Shown here: positions 47,982-60,087 of the stretch, piece by piece
Layout of the letters: each line of letters starts with the position of its first letter
Position numbering within the stretch: position 1 is the first letter of the stretch
From: Caprimulgus europaeus
Lineage: Eukaryota > Chordata > Aves > Caprimulgiformes > Caprimulgidae
NCBI GenBank assembly: GCA_907165065.1
Contig: OU015525.1
Location: forward strand, 4,900,537-4,964,536
DNA length: 64,000 nt
Direction of reading: 5' to 3'
Program-made: the position numbers and the translations under genes
The notes under the pieces: generated by a model
Seen by the model: the letters and a program-made list of their open reading frames with translations, nothing else
What the model was told of the DNA's origin: nothing
The model's database searches: none

Positions 47982-48631
47982 TAACACACATTAACTGAAA
48001 TATGAGGCTTTAATTCCCTGCAAGTTTTTCCCAGGTGGATGTGAAACCTGCAGCAGAGCTGGGTATTTCTTAGGTCCTCTGCTCTTTATTTACAAAGAAT
48101 TTGGAAGTTTGTTTTCCTTAAGCTCAAGAAGAAACAAATAATGAAACAATCTCTTTCACAGTTCTTTTCCTTGAGACTGTGCTTATCATCTTTGTGTCAG
48201 GGTCTAGGGTTTCTTTTTCATCTGCATGGCAGTTGTTCTGCATCCACATGTCCTGCACATGCCTTTGGGCAGGGACAGGTGACTGTGTAATTGGTGCTGT
48301 TGTTTCAATTATCTGTGTCTTTAACGAAGATCGCTGACTCCTTACAGCTATATTCACTGCAACATGGCTCTACAACAGTTTTGTGAAATAAAACAGAATT
48401 ATACAGGAAGCAGAAGGTATGGATTTGTGCTTTCTACTCCAGATTAGCAACCCCATGAACATCCTGTTTGGACCATGCCAGTGACTGGTGGCTTCTTGCT
48501 CATGGGAAGGTGACACCCTTCCTGCAGGCACACGTTCCTGAAACTGCTCTGCAGGCTGGGTGTCAACGGGCATTTAGGGCATGCTGGCACTGGAGCCTGC
48601 CCAGGAGAGCAGCCTGCCTTGAACCTGAGTG
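47982..48631. other. Anonymous sequence
   Basis: Nothing recognised up to the LTR boundary. Confidence 0.35.
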
Positions 48632-49613
48632 TGTTGGGTTTGTGGGGACAGCTGTTTTTGGTTGTGGGGTTCCTGTGAAAAGCTTTGTGAAGCTCCCCTG
48701 GCTCCAAGGCAAACCCACCTCCAGTCCAAGCTGAGACAATTGGCAACAGGGAAATGGCTCTTTGAATCCATATTTATGAGGGAAGAACAGTTTTGAAAAG
48801 AAGGAAGAGGAGAGAACCACGAGGGAAGGCCATTGACCTGAGCAAAAGATGACCATCAGCCTAAACAGAGAAGAGAGCATTTTTGCTATGAGGAAGGGAG
48901 ACAGAGAACCTCAGACACCGGGATCAGCATGCATGAAGAGTCGGAGGAGGTAAAATGAGGTCCTGCCTGCAGCCCATGGAAGTTCAACAGTGGAGCAGAT
49001 ACTCATGTGTGGGCCATGGAGGACTCCACACTGGAGCAGAAAGCTGAGCCCGAGGGCAAGTGTGACTTTGAGTGCTTGTTTGATGAGCAAGGAGACCCCC
49101 AGAGTGGGGGGAGGAGGAGTGCTAGACCAGAGACCCATCTTCAGCCCATGGATGTCCCCATGCCGGAGCCAGGAGCTGTGCCTGAAATGGACTGCAACTC
49201 CATGGGAAGCTCATCTCACTTTGTTCCTGGACTCTTGCAGCCCATGGGAGGGATCTCATGCTGGCAAGAGTGGTGTAGGCGAACTGACTGACCCCTGTGC
49301 TGCTGGGGGGAGAAGGTAGAGAAATGGGGAGCAAAGTGATTTGAGCCCAGGAAGAAGGGAGGGGTGAAAAGAAGGTGTTGTAAGATGTGGTTGTTATGTC
49401 TCACTGAGCTACTCTGATTGATTGGTAATTAATTAAATTGATTTTTCTTCCCCAAGTCGAGTCTGTTTTGCCCGTGACCATAACTGGTGGGTGAGTCCCC
49501 CCTGTCCTCATTTTGATCCACAGCCCCTTTGTTGTGATTCTCTCCCCATCTCACCGGGTGGGGAGCAGTGAGTGCAGGACCTCATGGCCTTAGATGTGGG
49601 TGAAACCACCACA
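48632..49613 (+). mobile_element. Avian ERVL-type solo LTR
   Basis: A 982-bp block starts TGTTGGGTTTGTGGGGACAG and ends ACCACCACA, so it has the TG...CA ends of a retroviral LTR. Inside it carries GAAGCTCCCCTGGCTCCAAG, a run of degenerate CAGCCCATGGA/GGAGCAG units (48970-49250), a poly(A)-signal variant AATTAAA at 49431-49437 and TTCTTCCCCAAGTCGAGTCT. It also has GACCATAACTGGTGGGTGAG. These match the layout of avian class III (ERVL) LTRs. No gag, pol or env flanks it and I see no exact 5-bp target duplication (GAGTG left, CTGGG right). A solo LTR left by recombination is the likeliest reading. Confidence 0.8.
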
Positions 49614-51064
49614 CTGGGCTTCTCTGCTGGTTGTATGGTGAGAAAGGTGGTGATTAAGACTTTGCCTGCTGCTTGCATAGGCAAGGAAAATACTGCCAGA
49701 AATAAACTCAGCAGAGGATGTGGAACCGGCTTGTAGGTGCCAGGGCTTCTCCTCTTGTCTTTCCCTGCATTGTTTTCCACCCTGCAGCTCCTGCCCAAGG
49801 TCACAGCCGGCGAGATGCCCATTTCCTTCAGCCCCCAACTGCTGAGCGAGCCCGAGCAGTGAATACCGGGACTGTTCACAGAGAGCAGGCAGGCTCCCTG
49901 CACCCAGCAGCCAGGGGTTCTCCTGCTCTGTACAAGCATCTCAGCTCGTCTGGCACTGCTCATTCAGGACCTGCAGTCCAATATAATTATGTACTATATG
50001 CTTTTAAATTTTTAATTAGTGACATGCACTCGAGAGCAAATGGTCTCTGTTCTCCCCTGACGCACACATGTAGCTCCTCTCAGCATTTAATGGGATTTAC
50101 ATGAGTTTATCAAGTGATAATAAAAGCCTGAACGCCAGCTTCTGCTAACATTTACTGGGGAATTTCCTGCTCTCTCAACACACAGGGAAAGTGCAACATA
50201 ACAACGAGAAAAACCATCTCAGGTTGATGCTTGGCTTTGCCCGTGACTCTGTTGGAACTCTGCTACATACACGGTTCTTTTTGAAGTGCTGTGACAAATC
50301 ACACACAACGAAGCAAACCAAAGGGAAAAGTGATTTAAAAGTCACAGATGGGTCTTTTCTCCCCTGCAAAAGGGCACATCTGTACTTTGAAACATCTGGG
50401 TGAGAAGAAGTCTGTGTAAGAATCTACATGTTGGAGGTTGCAGCAGCAGCAGAACGTGAAGGTCCATGCAGGACTTTGCTCTTTCTTGGAGGGGAATATA
50501 TGGAGAAGCAAAGACCAGCTGGGCTGATTTAATCTATCCTTATGTGCCTCCAAGTCTCCCGTCGGGCAGGCATGAAACAACAAGTCCTTCAGTGCTACCT
50601 CGGCATTCCCTGGGGCTGGAAACAAGCTTTAGTCCCAAAGGGTGGGACTCATCTCTCCCAGCTCCAGCTCTCTGCAGGTAGGTGCCTCCCATAGACTTCT
50701 TGCTCCAAACTGCCTACATCTTTCCCCAAAATATTAAGGAATAAAAGTAGCACACCTGAAGTTAGGTGACAGCAATTCCACTTGAATTGTGTGTGAATGG
50801 CCCTGGGTTCTCCATGATTTCTAGCTACAAAGCTGTGGCCTCTTTCTTCTCCTGGAAGTGCCCTGATCTTTAATAATGAGAAGAAATCACTATGAATGGG
50901 TGTGAATAAGGTTTGTCTCACCACTGCTCCATCCAGGTGGCTTTAGGGTAGAAGGGGCTACGTTATAAACTGGATTATTGAGTCACAGCTGTTCCGCGTT
51001 GTTCAAAACAAACCATTTAAAAAATCTCTTCATAATGCCAGTATTTGTTAATGCTTTGAGGGCT
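49614..51064. other. Anonymous sequence with an AT-rich, enhancer-like patch
   Basis: No gene or repeat recognised. The stretch 49980-50160 (CTTTTAAATTTTTAATTAGT, AGCATTTAATGGGATTTACA) is repeat-free and could be conserved non-coding DNA. Confidence 0.3.
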
Positions 51065-51280
51065 GAATTTAGATTGGATGTGAGGAAGAATTTCTTTGCT
51101 GAAAGGGTTCTCAAGCACTGGAAGGGGTTGCCCAGGGCAGTGGTGGAGTCCCCATCCCTGGAGGGATTGAAGAGTCATGTAGACACAGTGCTGAGGGACA
51201 TGGGTTAGTCGGGGACTTGTCAGTGTTGGGTTCATGGTTGGACTGGATGAGCTTAAAGGGCTTTTCCAGTTGAGGCAATT
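51065..51280 (+). mobile_element. CR1 LINE 3' fragment lacking its tail, group A
   Basis: Sense CR1 from GAATTTAGATTGGATGTGAG to CTTTTCCAGTTGAGGCAATT. The 8-bp terminal repeat is missing and replaced by TTTCATTAAAAACTT. Otherwise nearly identical to group A copies. Confidence 0.92.
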
Positions 51281-52812
51281 TTTCATTAAAAACTTTCTTT
51301 CTGTGAGGGCTTCTCATGCAACATGCAGAGACACACAGCCTGGAAACATTTTATATGTAGTTTCAGTGTAAAGTCTCAATATTGTTCTTCCAGCCGTTAA
51401 AGTGCCACAGCAGAAGTGACTTGTACAGAGGAAGCTGGATGGGAAGGGAATATGGGAACACAAGCAACTGTAGTAACCACTAATATGAATTCTAGCCACA
51501 TGCTAAACCACCTCCCAGAGAAAAATCAGATTAGTGTTCGTAATAATATCACACAGCCTATTGGAAAAATTGAAAAGGAAAATCTCCTTAGAAGGTGACT
51601 GCTCCAGGCTGAACTTCTGTTGGACAGACGTGGAAAACTGATCTCCTCCAGCACCCTACAGACAGGAGTGACACGCATTTACTGTGCCACCTAACATGCA
51701 ATTATTGTCTATTGATGGAATAGCCACTTGCTGCCTTTTGTTTAGTGATTGAAATAAAATAGGAGAGAGGGTTGGGTTTCTTAATTTTCATAGAGGATTG
51801 TGTTTTTTTAAACTTTCATGTTGGAAAACTTGCCTGTTCTGAGGGGAACATTGTGCAGGCTCAGCTGCCGGCAAACACAGCCAGAGGCATCCCACACACA
51901 TCCCGCCACATCCATGGAGCCGTGCACAGTATGCAAACACCCTGAAATCCCAAACAAATATCTTGAAAATCAGTTGTGCTCCAGGGGAAACAAGGGGCCT
52001 GCCTACACACAGAATTAAGAAGTTAATTAGTGTTTAAATATTTCCTTGCAAGCTTTGGCACTATTATTGCTTCGATGAGGATAAAACCAGCAAGAACAAG
52101 TGACTGTACGGGAGAAGAATGACTCTGGTTTTCAGCCTGCTAAGATAAATGATAAACAAAAATCATGCAGGTAACCTCTGTGTGCTTTTTGTTAGAGCTT
52201 TAATAGGGCATGATTGAGAACTGAGGGAAATACTTCTTCTTAAAAGCATATTCATTTTGATCTAGCAGTGACCTTTTAATATGTTGATGTCCCTGCAGGG
52301 GAGACAAAGCTGCTTGTGGTCTTCTCTAAGAAAGGATGAAGAAAAAAGGCACTTGAAGATCACAGAAAATCAAGGATCAGCCACAGGGAAATATGTTTTT
52401 GCCTTCTTGAGTATCTCTCCAGACTTGATGATCTATTCATTTTGATACATTCAAGGGGGATGGGTTTTGTTGGGTCTGCCAAGAAGACTCATCTGTCACC
52501 TACAGTTGGAGAAAAATGGAGTATCTCTACTATAGCTGCTTACCCATTCCTGGTGCCATTTCTATATTTACCAACCTGGGACAGAAGCTATGATTTTGTT
52601 TTGTTATTTCTTTTGAGTGCCAACAGCAGATAGCTAGCGTAGTGCTGGGGGAATCAAAGATGTCCAAGGCACCTTGCTGAGGTTTTACTCTCCCTTTACT
52701 GTTACTGTACAACTGCAACAGGAACAGATGGATGGTGGAAAAGGGTTTGGATTTCTACTTTACTTTCCACACCTTGGGCTTTTGGATTTTTCTTTTTTGA
52801 GAAGAGAAAAGG
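51281..52812. other. Anonymous sequence
   Basis: About 1.5 kb without recognised elements. Confidence 0.4.
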
Positions 52813-52942
52813 GAAGAGAAGAGAAGAGAAGAGAAGAGAAGAGAAGAGAAGAGAAGAGAAGAGAAGAGAAGAGAAGAGAAGAGAAGAGAAGAGAAGAGAA
52901 GAGAAGAGAAGAGAAGAGAAGAGAAGAGAAGAGAAGAGAAGA
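52813..52942. repeat. (GAAGA)26 pentanucleotide array
   Basis: A perfect 130-bp purine-only array, preceded by an impure A/G-rich run from 52800. It abuts the 3' end of an inverted CR1 fragment. Open frames through it are artefacts. Confidence 0.98.
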
Positions 52943-53041
52943 TTTCAGTTGGAAGGAACTCACAACGATCATCTAGTCCAACTGTTTGACCTCTTCGGGG
53001 CTGTCCAAAAGCTAAAGTATATATTAAGGGCATTGCTCAAA
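52943..53041 (-). mobile_element. CR1 LINE 3' fragment, group F, tail replaced by microsatellite
   Basis: TTTCAGTTGGAAGGAACTCA, GATCATCTAGTCCAACTG, GGGGCTGTCCAAAAGCTAAA and TTAAGGGCATTGCTCAAA match an antisense CR1 subfamily distinct from the others here. The usual AGAATCATAG tail is absent and the GAAGA array stands in its place. Confidence 0.75.
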
Positions 53042-53596
53042 GTTTTTTAGCTCCTTGTTTTTTAATTTACCTATAGGCCAAGTTTGCACTTTGCCTCTGA
53101 TGGCACAGCAATTTCACCGCGGTGTTGAAGCTAGACATTTCTCTTTTCAGGTGTTCCAGGGACTGAGTTTTAAGCTGGGTGCTTCTGCTTCCAGAAACAT
53201 GTCTAGCATGTCAAAATGGAAAGATCTTTGAATATTTATTTTTTTTTTTTTTAAAAGAGTGAGTGGTGGAAGGGTTTTCAGACTGAAGTACTCCATGATC
53301 ATAACGATCATAACATGTGCTTACCAAGCTGAGAGTTGAGCAAATAATTTTTTATATATATATATATAAAATATATATACCAAAGCTTCATGGAAAAGTG
53401 CATCAAGAATGGAGAGGAAAAACAGCACCACTGCAGTGCTCACTCATTGCTGCCTGATGTTTTACTCCTCTTAATGGCTGATAAATGGGTTGGTTTTACG
53501 TGTGATTCTTTGTCTAGAAAAGTTCACTCGTATCAGTAAGACTGAGATCAACGCTCCCCAAGCACAGCTGCAGCAAGGCAGCTGGCTGCCACCAGC
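53042..53596. other. Anonymous sequence with poly(T) and (TA)n
   Basis: Contains a T-run near 53238 and a TA dinucleotide tract at 53352-53379. Nothing else recognised. Confidence 0.4.
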
Positions 53597-53695
53597 ACGT
53601 ATTGAACTCACCTCTCAAAGCTCTCTTCCAGCTTTGGCACCGACTCATTTTTCTGACCGTGAGCGAGATGTTTTATCTGCTGAGGTACCACCTGG
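53597..53695 (-). mobile_element. Possible tRNA-derived SINE relic
   Basis: On the plus strand GTATTGAACTCACCTCTC resembles an inverted T-arm (GGGATTGAACCCAC). About 70 bp later, TTATCTGCTGAGGTACCAC resembles an inverted D-arm/A-box (CTAACCACTGAGCTACCA). The spacing is longer than a true tRNA and no folded tRNA can be drawn, so at best this is a decayed tRNA-derived element. The 99-codon open frame at 53490-53789 crosses it. Confidence 0.25.
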
Positions 53696-54449
53696 CACAC
53701 CTGCAGATGGGAATCTTTATTACCTTCCAGAGACTGCTATCAGTTTAGCTAAATCTGTACCTAAAATATGCTTTGAGCTCTTCAGATGAAACATCACAGA
53801 AGTGGAGGTGTTATTGAAACACACAGGCAGGAGCTGTGGGTAACAGAGTCGTTCTGGAAATGACTCACATGGTCTCGATTGCCTGTATGCAGGGTTTGTC
53901 CTCAGTGTATTCTGGACACAAAGGTCTGGATGTGTTTTTTTCTTTTAGACATGAGAAGCTGGATCAGCAATGAGAATATTCCTTTATTTTATTAGGAACT
54001 GGTGCTTCTATTTAACTTTGAGTAAAAGGAAAAGTAAATAAATGGAAGTAAATCTTGAGGTTTTTTTCCCCTCCCTTCTGGCTTCCACAGCCGATATGCA
54101 TGTTTGTGTGCATTTATCTTACAACTTTTAATTCTATTTAAGAAAACTGTACAGTTGTTGAGAACCCCAACATATTTTTTTAAGCCAGACAAGCTCCACA
54201 GTCCAGTTTCCCAGCCAGTCCCTCAAGCATCTTTACTGATACGGTTGTAGTAGCACAGGGCTGGAGTGAAAAGCAAGGAGTGAGAGTGATTGAGTATTGC
54301 TGTTGAGGACTCAGCATCTTGAAAGCCCATCCCAAAGGACTTCCCCTCATCAGGGAAACTGCAAGCCTGATAATACTAAGGATGCTAAATGTCCCTGCCA
54401 CAGTGAATGATCCCTGGGCCCTATGTAAGTGGTGTGCTCTGCCCCACCA
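53696..54449. other. Anonymous sequence
   Basis: Nothing recognised. Confidence 0.35.
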
Positions 54450-54579
54450 TGGGAAGTGCTCAAGGTCAGGTTGGATGGGGCTTTGAACAACCTCATCTAC
54501 TGAAAGGTGTTGGGTTGGACTAGATGATCTTTAAAGGTCCCTTCCAACCCAAACTGTTCTATCATCCCGTGATTCTATG
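54450..54579 (+). mobile_element. CR1 LINE 3' end, group C
   Basis: About 130 bp of sense CR1: TGGGAAGTGCTCAAGGTCAG, GGTTGGATGGGGCTTTGAAC, CTAGATGATCTTTAAAGGTC and a decayed tail CTATCATCCCGTGATTCTATG. Confidence 0.9.
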
Positions 54580-57500
54580 TTGTGCACGGTTTTCAGGGCT
54601 AAACCCTCTCTAGAGCAGACTGACACATCTACTAGGGGCACTTGAGGCTCTTCCCTGTTGCCATAAGGCCAAACTGAATTTTTTTTGGAGGGTGTAAAGC
54701 CTTTTGGTGGGGTGTTGGAGAACTGTACAGGGCAAAGGGAGATAAACCTATAGAACTGCTTGTAGGATCCCATGGATGTGGTATTTGAAGTGAACAAACC
54801 CACACACCACAGCTGGTTATTTCAGAGGGAAGTATCTGAGTGACTCCCAAAGACAACTGGGACCAAACTAATGTTTCACACTGCAGATGCTCAAGGGAGA
54901 GCACCCAAAAGTGAATGGGGAACTCAGTTATTTAAGAGGGTGGAGGCACCTTAAATGCAGAGAGGGGGACCTGCTGCTGCCTGTAGAGACAGAGCAGGAG
55001 GAAAGAAGAGAAGGGAAAGAAAAGAACTGTGTAACCTGAGGTACAACCCGGGGGGAAAGGTGAACACACACATAACATCACAGACAAAGGTGTGGTGGAG
55101 ACTAAGAGGAGGCCTCTCACTCATGACTAGTTTACTACACACAGTTGAGTAGGACTGGGAAGTTAACTGTTTCGTGGGTGAATTTGACCAGTTCAAGATC
55201 AGGCTCATGCCACGAGGCGTTGGTGACAGCAGGGCACCGCGCTGATGACTCATGAGCTTCCTTTCAGTCCCAACCTCACTCTTTGCAGGATGGTCCCCAT
55301 CTATGTGTTGCCATTATCCTCAGGATAAGTCCCCAGGTCACAGAAATAATAAGGAATGATAAATAGCAGCATTTCTTTTAAAACAAACAATGAATATGAA
55401 TAAAAGCATAAGCTAAAGGGCTTGCTCCTCACTCGGGAGGAACAGGGGTGGTTCTGCTCGCCTCTGTGGTCACATTACGGCAATGAAGGATTTGATGCAG
55501 ATAAAATTAATTACCAAAAAAGGACTTGAGTTTCTTTTGGACTAGGAGTATCATTAGCTCCTTCCTTAGTCTGCTCTTCCAAAATACTGCTGAACAAGAG
55601 AGGAAAAAGGATGAATCATTGCAAAGCTGCAAATATTTGGCCAGTTTAAACGTAGGAAAAGCCATTCTCCTCCAGTAATCTCTTCCGCTGTGGGCTCACT
55701 TCGGGTTATTTTAGCTCATGAATGAATGGACCAAGTACATCTCTTGAAATTCAAGACAAATACTTTAATTTAGAGCAAAAAGGCAAAATAATGAAGGCTT
55801 GTTGATGGATATACCTAAAAATAAACATCAACAAGCTTGTATTTAAGGACATCAAATATTCCACAGGTGACCTTCCAATAATTCTCATACTTGACACTAC
55901 AGCTGCAGCATAAGAAAGACAATGGAAGCCTAATGGACTCTAAACCAGCCCCCATTTATTGTGGTCAATAGTCTAGTATTTGGATTATTTTTACTGAGGG
56001 GACATTGTTCAGCACAGTAGCTTAAAAATAACACTACTATTGCTATTGAATTTGTTCTTTTTGTGTTTCCTGTGGAGTACTTCTCAGGCAGAGACTGAAG
56101 TGGTGCAGGGACTGGTTCTATCCACATAAAGACCAGGGCTGAGGACTTTCTCATCATTTCCACTGGATGTAAATACAACTGCTCCAACTGTTCACCAGCC
56201 CTAGAGAAAGGGTGTTCTCTCCACTGCAAGGAAATTGCAGATAAATGTGAAATTCCAGAAGCTCTATTGCCAAACTTAAGGTAATATTTTATCTAAATTC
56301 AACATTTCTACCTTTCCCACGTGAACAATGCTGCTTTCAAACAGTTCAGTGGTTGGATCTCTCAGGTACCACATTAAAGCACGCCTGGTAAGAGAGTAAC
56401 TGTGCACAAAACGTTGGAAGTTCGATTTTTTGGCAACAAAATATATTTAGAAAAAGTTAAATAACTGTTTTGAAACTTTTCAGCTCACACAGAGAAATTC
56501 AACAGTGAGACTGAACACACGGATTTGAGATCAAAATAGCAACAATTATAAAATTGAAATTAAATATAAAATTAATAACTGGTTTTATTAAAATATGAAG
56601 TTTTGTCAGAGCACTCATTTATACCATACTTTAAAGACACTGGCATGTTGTACTGTATCATGGCCAAACAAGTTAGCTGCAATTTGTCTTCAACAAAACA
56701 CCACACGGCTCCCTCTTTGCCTGCCCAGGTATTTCAGCTGCTTCCGAGTTTCCCAGCTAATCACTGGAACACCTCGATGTACTCAAGGAACATTTTTTTC
56801 CTTTCCATCATAATAATGACAAAAGATAAAATATTTCCCAAAATATCTTGTTTCCCAGAATATTTACACATACAATGTGAACTTAAGGAAAACAATACTC
56901 TCTGCAGATATTAAGATTTTCCTTGGCACCTGGTTAAAAGCAAGGGACTTTATTTGTAGTCTCAACACCAACACCTGTGAGTTTCCGTTTTCAAATTGCA
57001 GGGCTCCTCTCCTTTCAGCAGAGGGAAGTGGGATGCACCTCTACAGACAAGGATTTGCTTTTTAAGCATGAAATTTCTCCAATGTCTCAACCCTCTTTTT
57101 AATTACATGTTTTTTACTTGTAAATAAAGATGTAAAAAAATATTTTAGATATTTTGTTACATATTTATTACTTATTTTTATTACATTTTGCTGGCATTAA
57201 TCTGATTTAAATCCTAGTGCAAGACAACACTGGGGTAACTAACAGGAGCTTGAAATATCTCTCCACTTGCTGCACCTGCTTGGTAAATAAACAAAGCAGC
57301 TCAGACTGTCACTAGCTTCACATAAATGGATTTAAAAAGAAAGTCTGACGCAGGAGCTGATCTAGCAACATCAAAACAAAACAGTAAGGAAATCTCTGCT
57401 CCTCTGTTACACACAACCCCAATCCTTCACTGAAACTGTGGGAGGGTTTTTTTTTTCCAAAGATACAGATAAAAGGGTTGGGAAAACAACAACTGTGTGA

Positions 57501-57759
57501 AGAAAAAGAAGACACCTTAGCTTATAGACTTTGTCTTCAACGTTCAGGCAGCTTCAACCTCTTTTCTGAACCTCTCCTAATTTTAACTCCCAAGAACTTC
57601 CCCAAGCTATTCAGTTGCTACAGAACTGGAAGCATCAAACCACTAAATGACATTAAACCCCACATGAAGTTCATAGCAGAAAAAAAGACTGAACACTTCC
57701 CTGCTTCTTGTAATGTGGAAACTCTTTGACAGTTAAATATCCTCTATATGTATGATGTG
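54580..57759. other. Anonymous AT-rich sequence, about 3.2 kb
   Basis: No recognised repeat or gene. AT content rises after about 56 kb. Confidence 0.4.
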
Positions 57760-57890
57760 GATAAGTACTACTCTTATTATTATGTATATGTATAAAAATA
57801 GTATAAATACTATTATATATTATAGTTGTATATAAAAATATATAATGTATATTATAATTATAATACATAATATATATAATATTAATGTGT
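57760..57890. repeat. AT-rich low-complexity tract
   Basis: About 130 bp made almost only of A and T in TATA/ATAA permutations, without a fixed repeat unit. A run of about 80 codons of Ile/Tyr on the minus strand is an artefact. Confidence 0.85.
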
Positions 57891-59423
57891 TCTATTAACA
57901 AAGCTAATATTGTGATGTGCAAAAGATGTTTCTAAATAAACCATAAGAAATAATCCACATCTGATTTACAAGGTTCTTTCCCATCCTGCATACCAAAGCA
58001 GCCAGATCACTTTCTAGAGAGGCAGACATCCATAAAAAAGAAATGTCTGACTTTTTTAGAAAGATACATCCATAATTTGGTACATTCCTCTCGTGATGTC
58101 CCTGAAGCAGCCTTTTTTCAATGTAATAATTGTTAGAAAGCTAAATAGTAATTTTTTTTAATTGGTTCAATAAAAAATGAAACTATTACAGTTTTATCTT
58201 TTTGGGGGGAGAGAAACATTTTCAAGAAAAATTCTGATTAAAATTCTGATTATATCTGTGTTACAGATGATTCAGCTGCTGTCAATTCACTTTTCCACAG
58301 CTAATAGTGACTTTGATGGTAGGTTGGCACCAAGAACAGAAATCTTTGTGCAAACTGAAATGTAACTGTTAAGGAACACGGTTTGTTCTTCAGAGGTTAT
58401 TGTGAGGTATGAACTCACTCCTACCTGTGCTGCAATCAACTCAGTTGGTCCTCCAAAGCAGAACACACTGTCAAACCACAGGTCTTCTTCTCTCTCAGCT
58501 TTTTTTCCTGCACAATTTTCTTCTTACAGAGTAAATAAACTCAAGTGTGGTGATGAGATAGTCAGGTACAAAGGCACTTCACAGAACATCTCCAAAAGAC
58601 ACAAAGTTCTTGTGCTGAGAACACCAGCAGGCAGAACAGTGTGTGTAACAGAGAAAAGAAGACAATATAGAAAATCTCTCTTTTTCTATGCAGCAAATGC
58701 ATACACAGGGCAGTGAATGTCAGCCGGCATGCTGCAGGGATAAAGGACAGAACAGCCATGAGTTCAACCATCCTGCAAATAAAGGACTTTCCAGTGCATC
58801 ACTGTCTTCTAAACACACCCATTGCAGAGGCTCTCTGTGTAAGAGCTGTATCCTTTCTGTGCAAAATACTAAATGAGAATAAATTATCAATTTTTAATTA
58901 GGCAACTGAAGAGCAAGGGCCTGAGCTCAAGAAAATGACAATCCTCTTTCATTCCATTTTTTTCCAGTTTTCAAAGCAGCACAGGATGAACAAATCAGAG
59001 GACTGGCAGAAACCTTCTACCTCCTGGCTGACTTAAATTTATGAGGTCGGTTCCCAAGTAATGACTTCATGTAGACAACAGGGACTCTCTATGCAGCCAT
59101 CATAAAATGAATTCATACAGGCCAGCAATATCTTGTTTATTAACTTAAAGTAACTTTTTAACAAGAGGAAAATATAATACAAAGGGATTGTCTCTGAAAT
59201 AGGAAGATTCACCCCACCCCAGAAGTAAGTGCTAGAACATGTTGTCTTCACCATGTTCCACAGTGCAACACAGCTATGAAAGCCAACAACACCTGGTCCA
59301 ACGGAGTGACTAGAGACCCTACCCCCAGTTCTTTTGTTAGAGAGCAGAGAAAGAGTAAACTCCTACGGCCACAACTTCAGGGAAGATGGTGAAAACCCTG
59401 TGACTCAGAGGAAAGGCAAGTAC
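57891..59423. other. Anonymous sequence
   Basis: Nothing recognised. The 104-codon frame at 58402 has no motif. Confidence 0.4.
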
Positions 59424-60087
59424 CAGGGGTGCTGGTCAACAGCCAGGTGAACATGAGCCAGCAGTGTGCTCAGGTGGCCAAGAAAACCAACAGCATTCTG
59501 GCCTGGATCAGAAATAGTGTGGCCAGCAGCACCAGGGAACTGATTGTCCCCCTACACTGGTGAGGCTGCACCTCGAGTGCTGGGTTCAGTTTTGGGCCCC
59601 TCACTCCAAGAAGGACATGGAGGTGCTGGAGCGTGTCCAGAGAAGGGCAACGGAGCTGGGGAAGGGTCTGGAGCACAAGTGTGCTGAGTTCCCGGCTGAG
59701 GGAACTGGGGGTGTTGAGCCTGGAGAGAAGGAGGCTGAGGGGAGACCTTCTGGTTCTGTCCAACTCCCTGAAAGGAGGGTGGAGAGAGGGGGAGTCAGTC
59801 TCTTCTCCCAAGTAACAAGTGACAGAACAAGAGGAAATGGCCTCCAGTTGTGCCAGGGGAGGTTTAGATTGGATATGAGGAAAAAAATATTCGCTGAAAG
59901 GGTACTGCAGCATTGGAACAGGCTGCCCAGGGAGGTGGTGGAGTCACCATCCCTGGTGGTATTTAAAAGATGTGTAGATGTGGTGCTTAGGGACATGGTT
60001 TAGAGGTGGAATTGGTAGTATTAGGTTTATGGTTGGACTTGATGATCTTAAAGGTCTTTTCCAACCTAAAACAATTCTCTGATTCTA
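59424..60087 (+). mobile_element. CR1 LINE fragment, group B, long frame with compensated frameshift
   Basis: Sense CR1 from AGGGGTGCTGGTCAACAGCC to ACAATTCTCTGATTCTA. A 147-codon frame (59560-60003) stays open to the natural ORF2 stop ([14 protein letters not shown]). To do so it uses a +1 shift at 59680-59695 and a -1 shift at 59785-59799. Between these sites the protein reads [20 protein letters not shown] instead of the family's [17 protein letters not shown]. The same two indels occur in the copy at 43923. It lacks the 51-bp deletion of that copy. Confidence 0.95.

Noticed and set aside
48632..49613. Target-site duplication flanking the ERVL LTR
   Set aside because: The 5 bp left (GAGTG) and right (CTGGG) do not match, so no duplication can be claimed; end decay or recombination is possible.
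53597..53695. A functional tRNA gene on the minus strand
   Set aside because: T-arm-like and D-arm-like boxes are present, but the spacing is too long and stems do not pair. At most a decayed tRNA-derived SINE.
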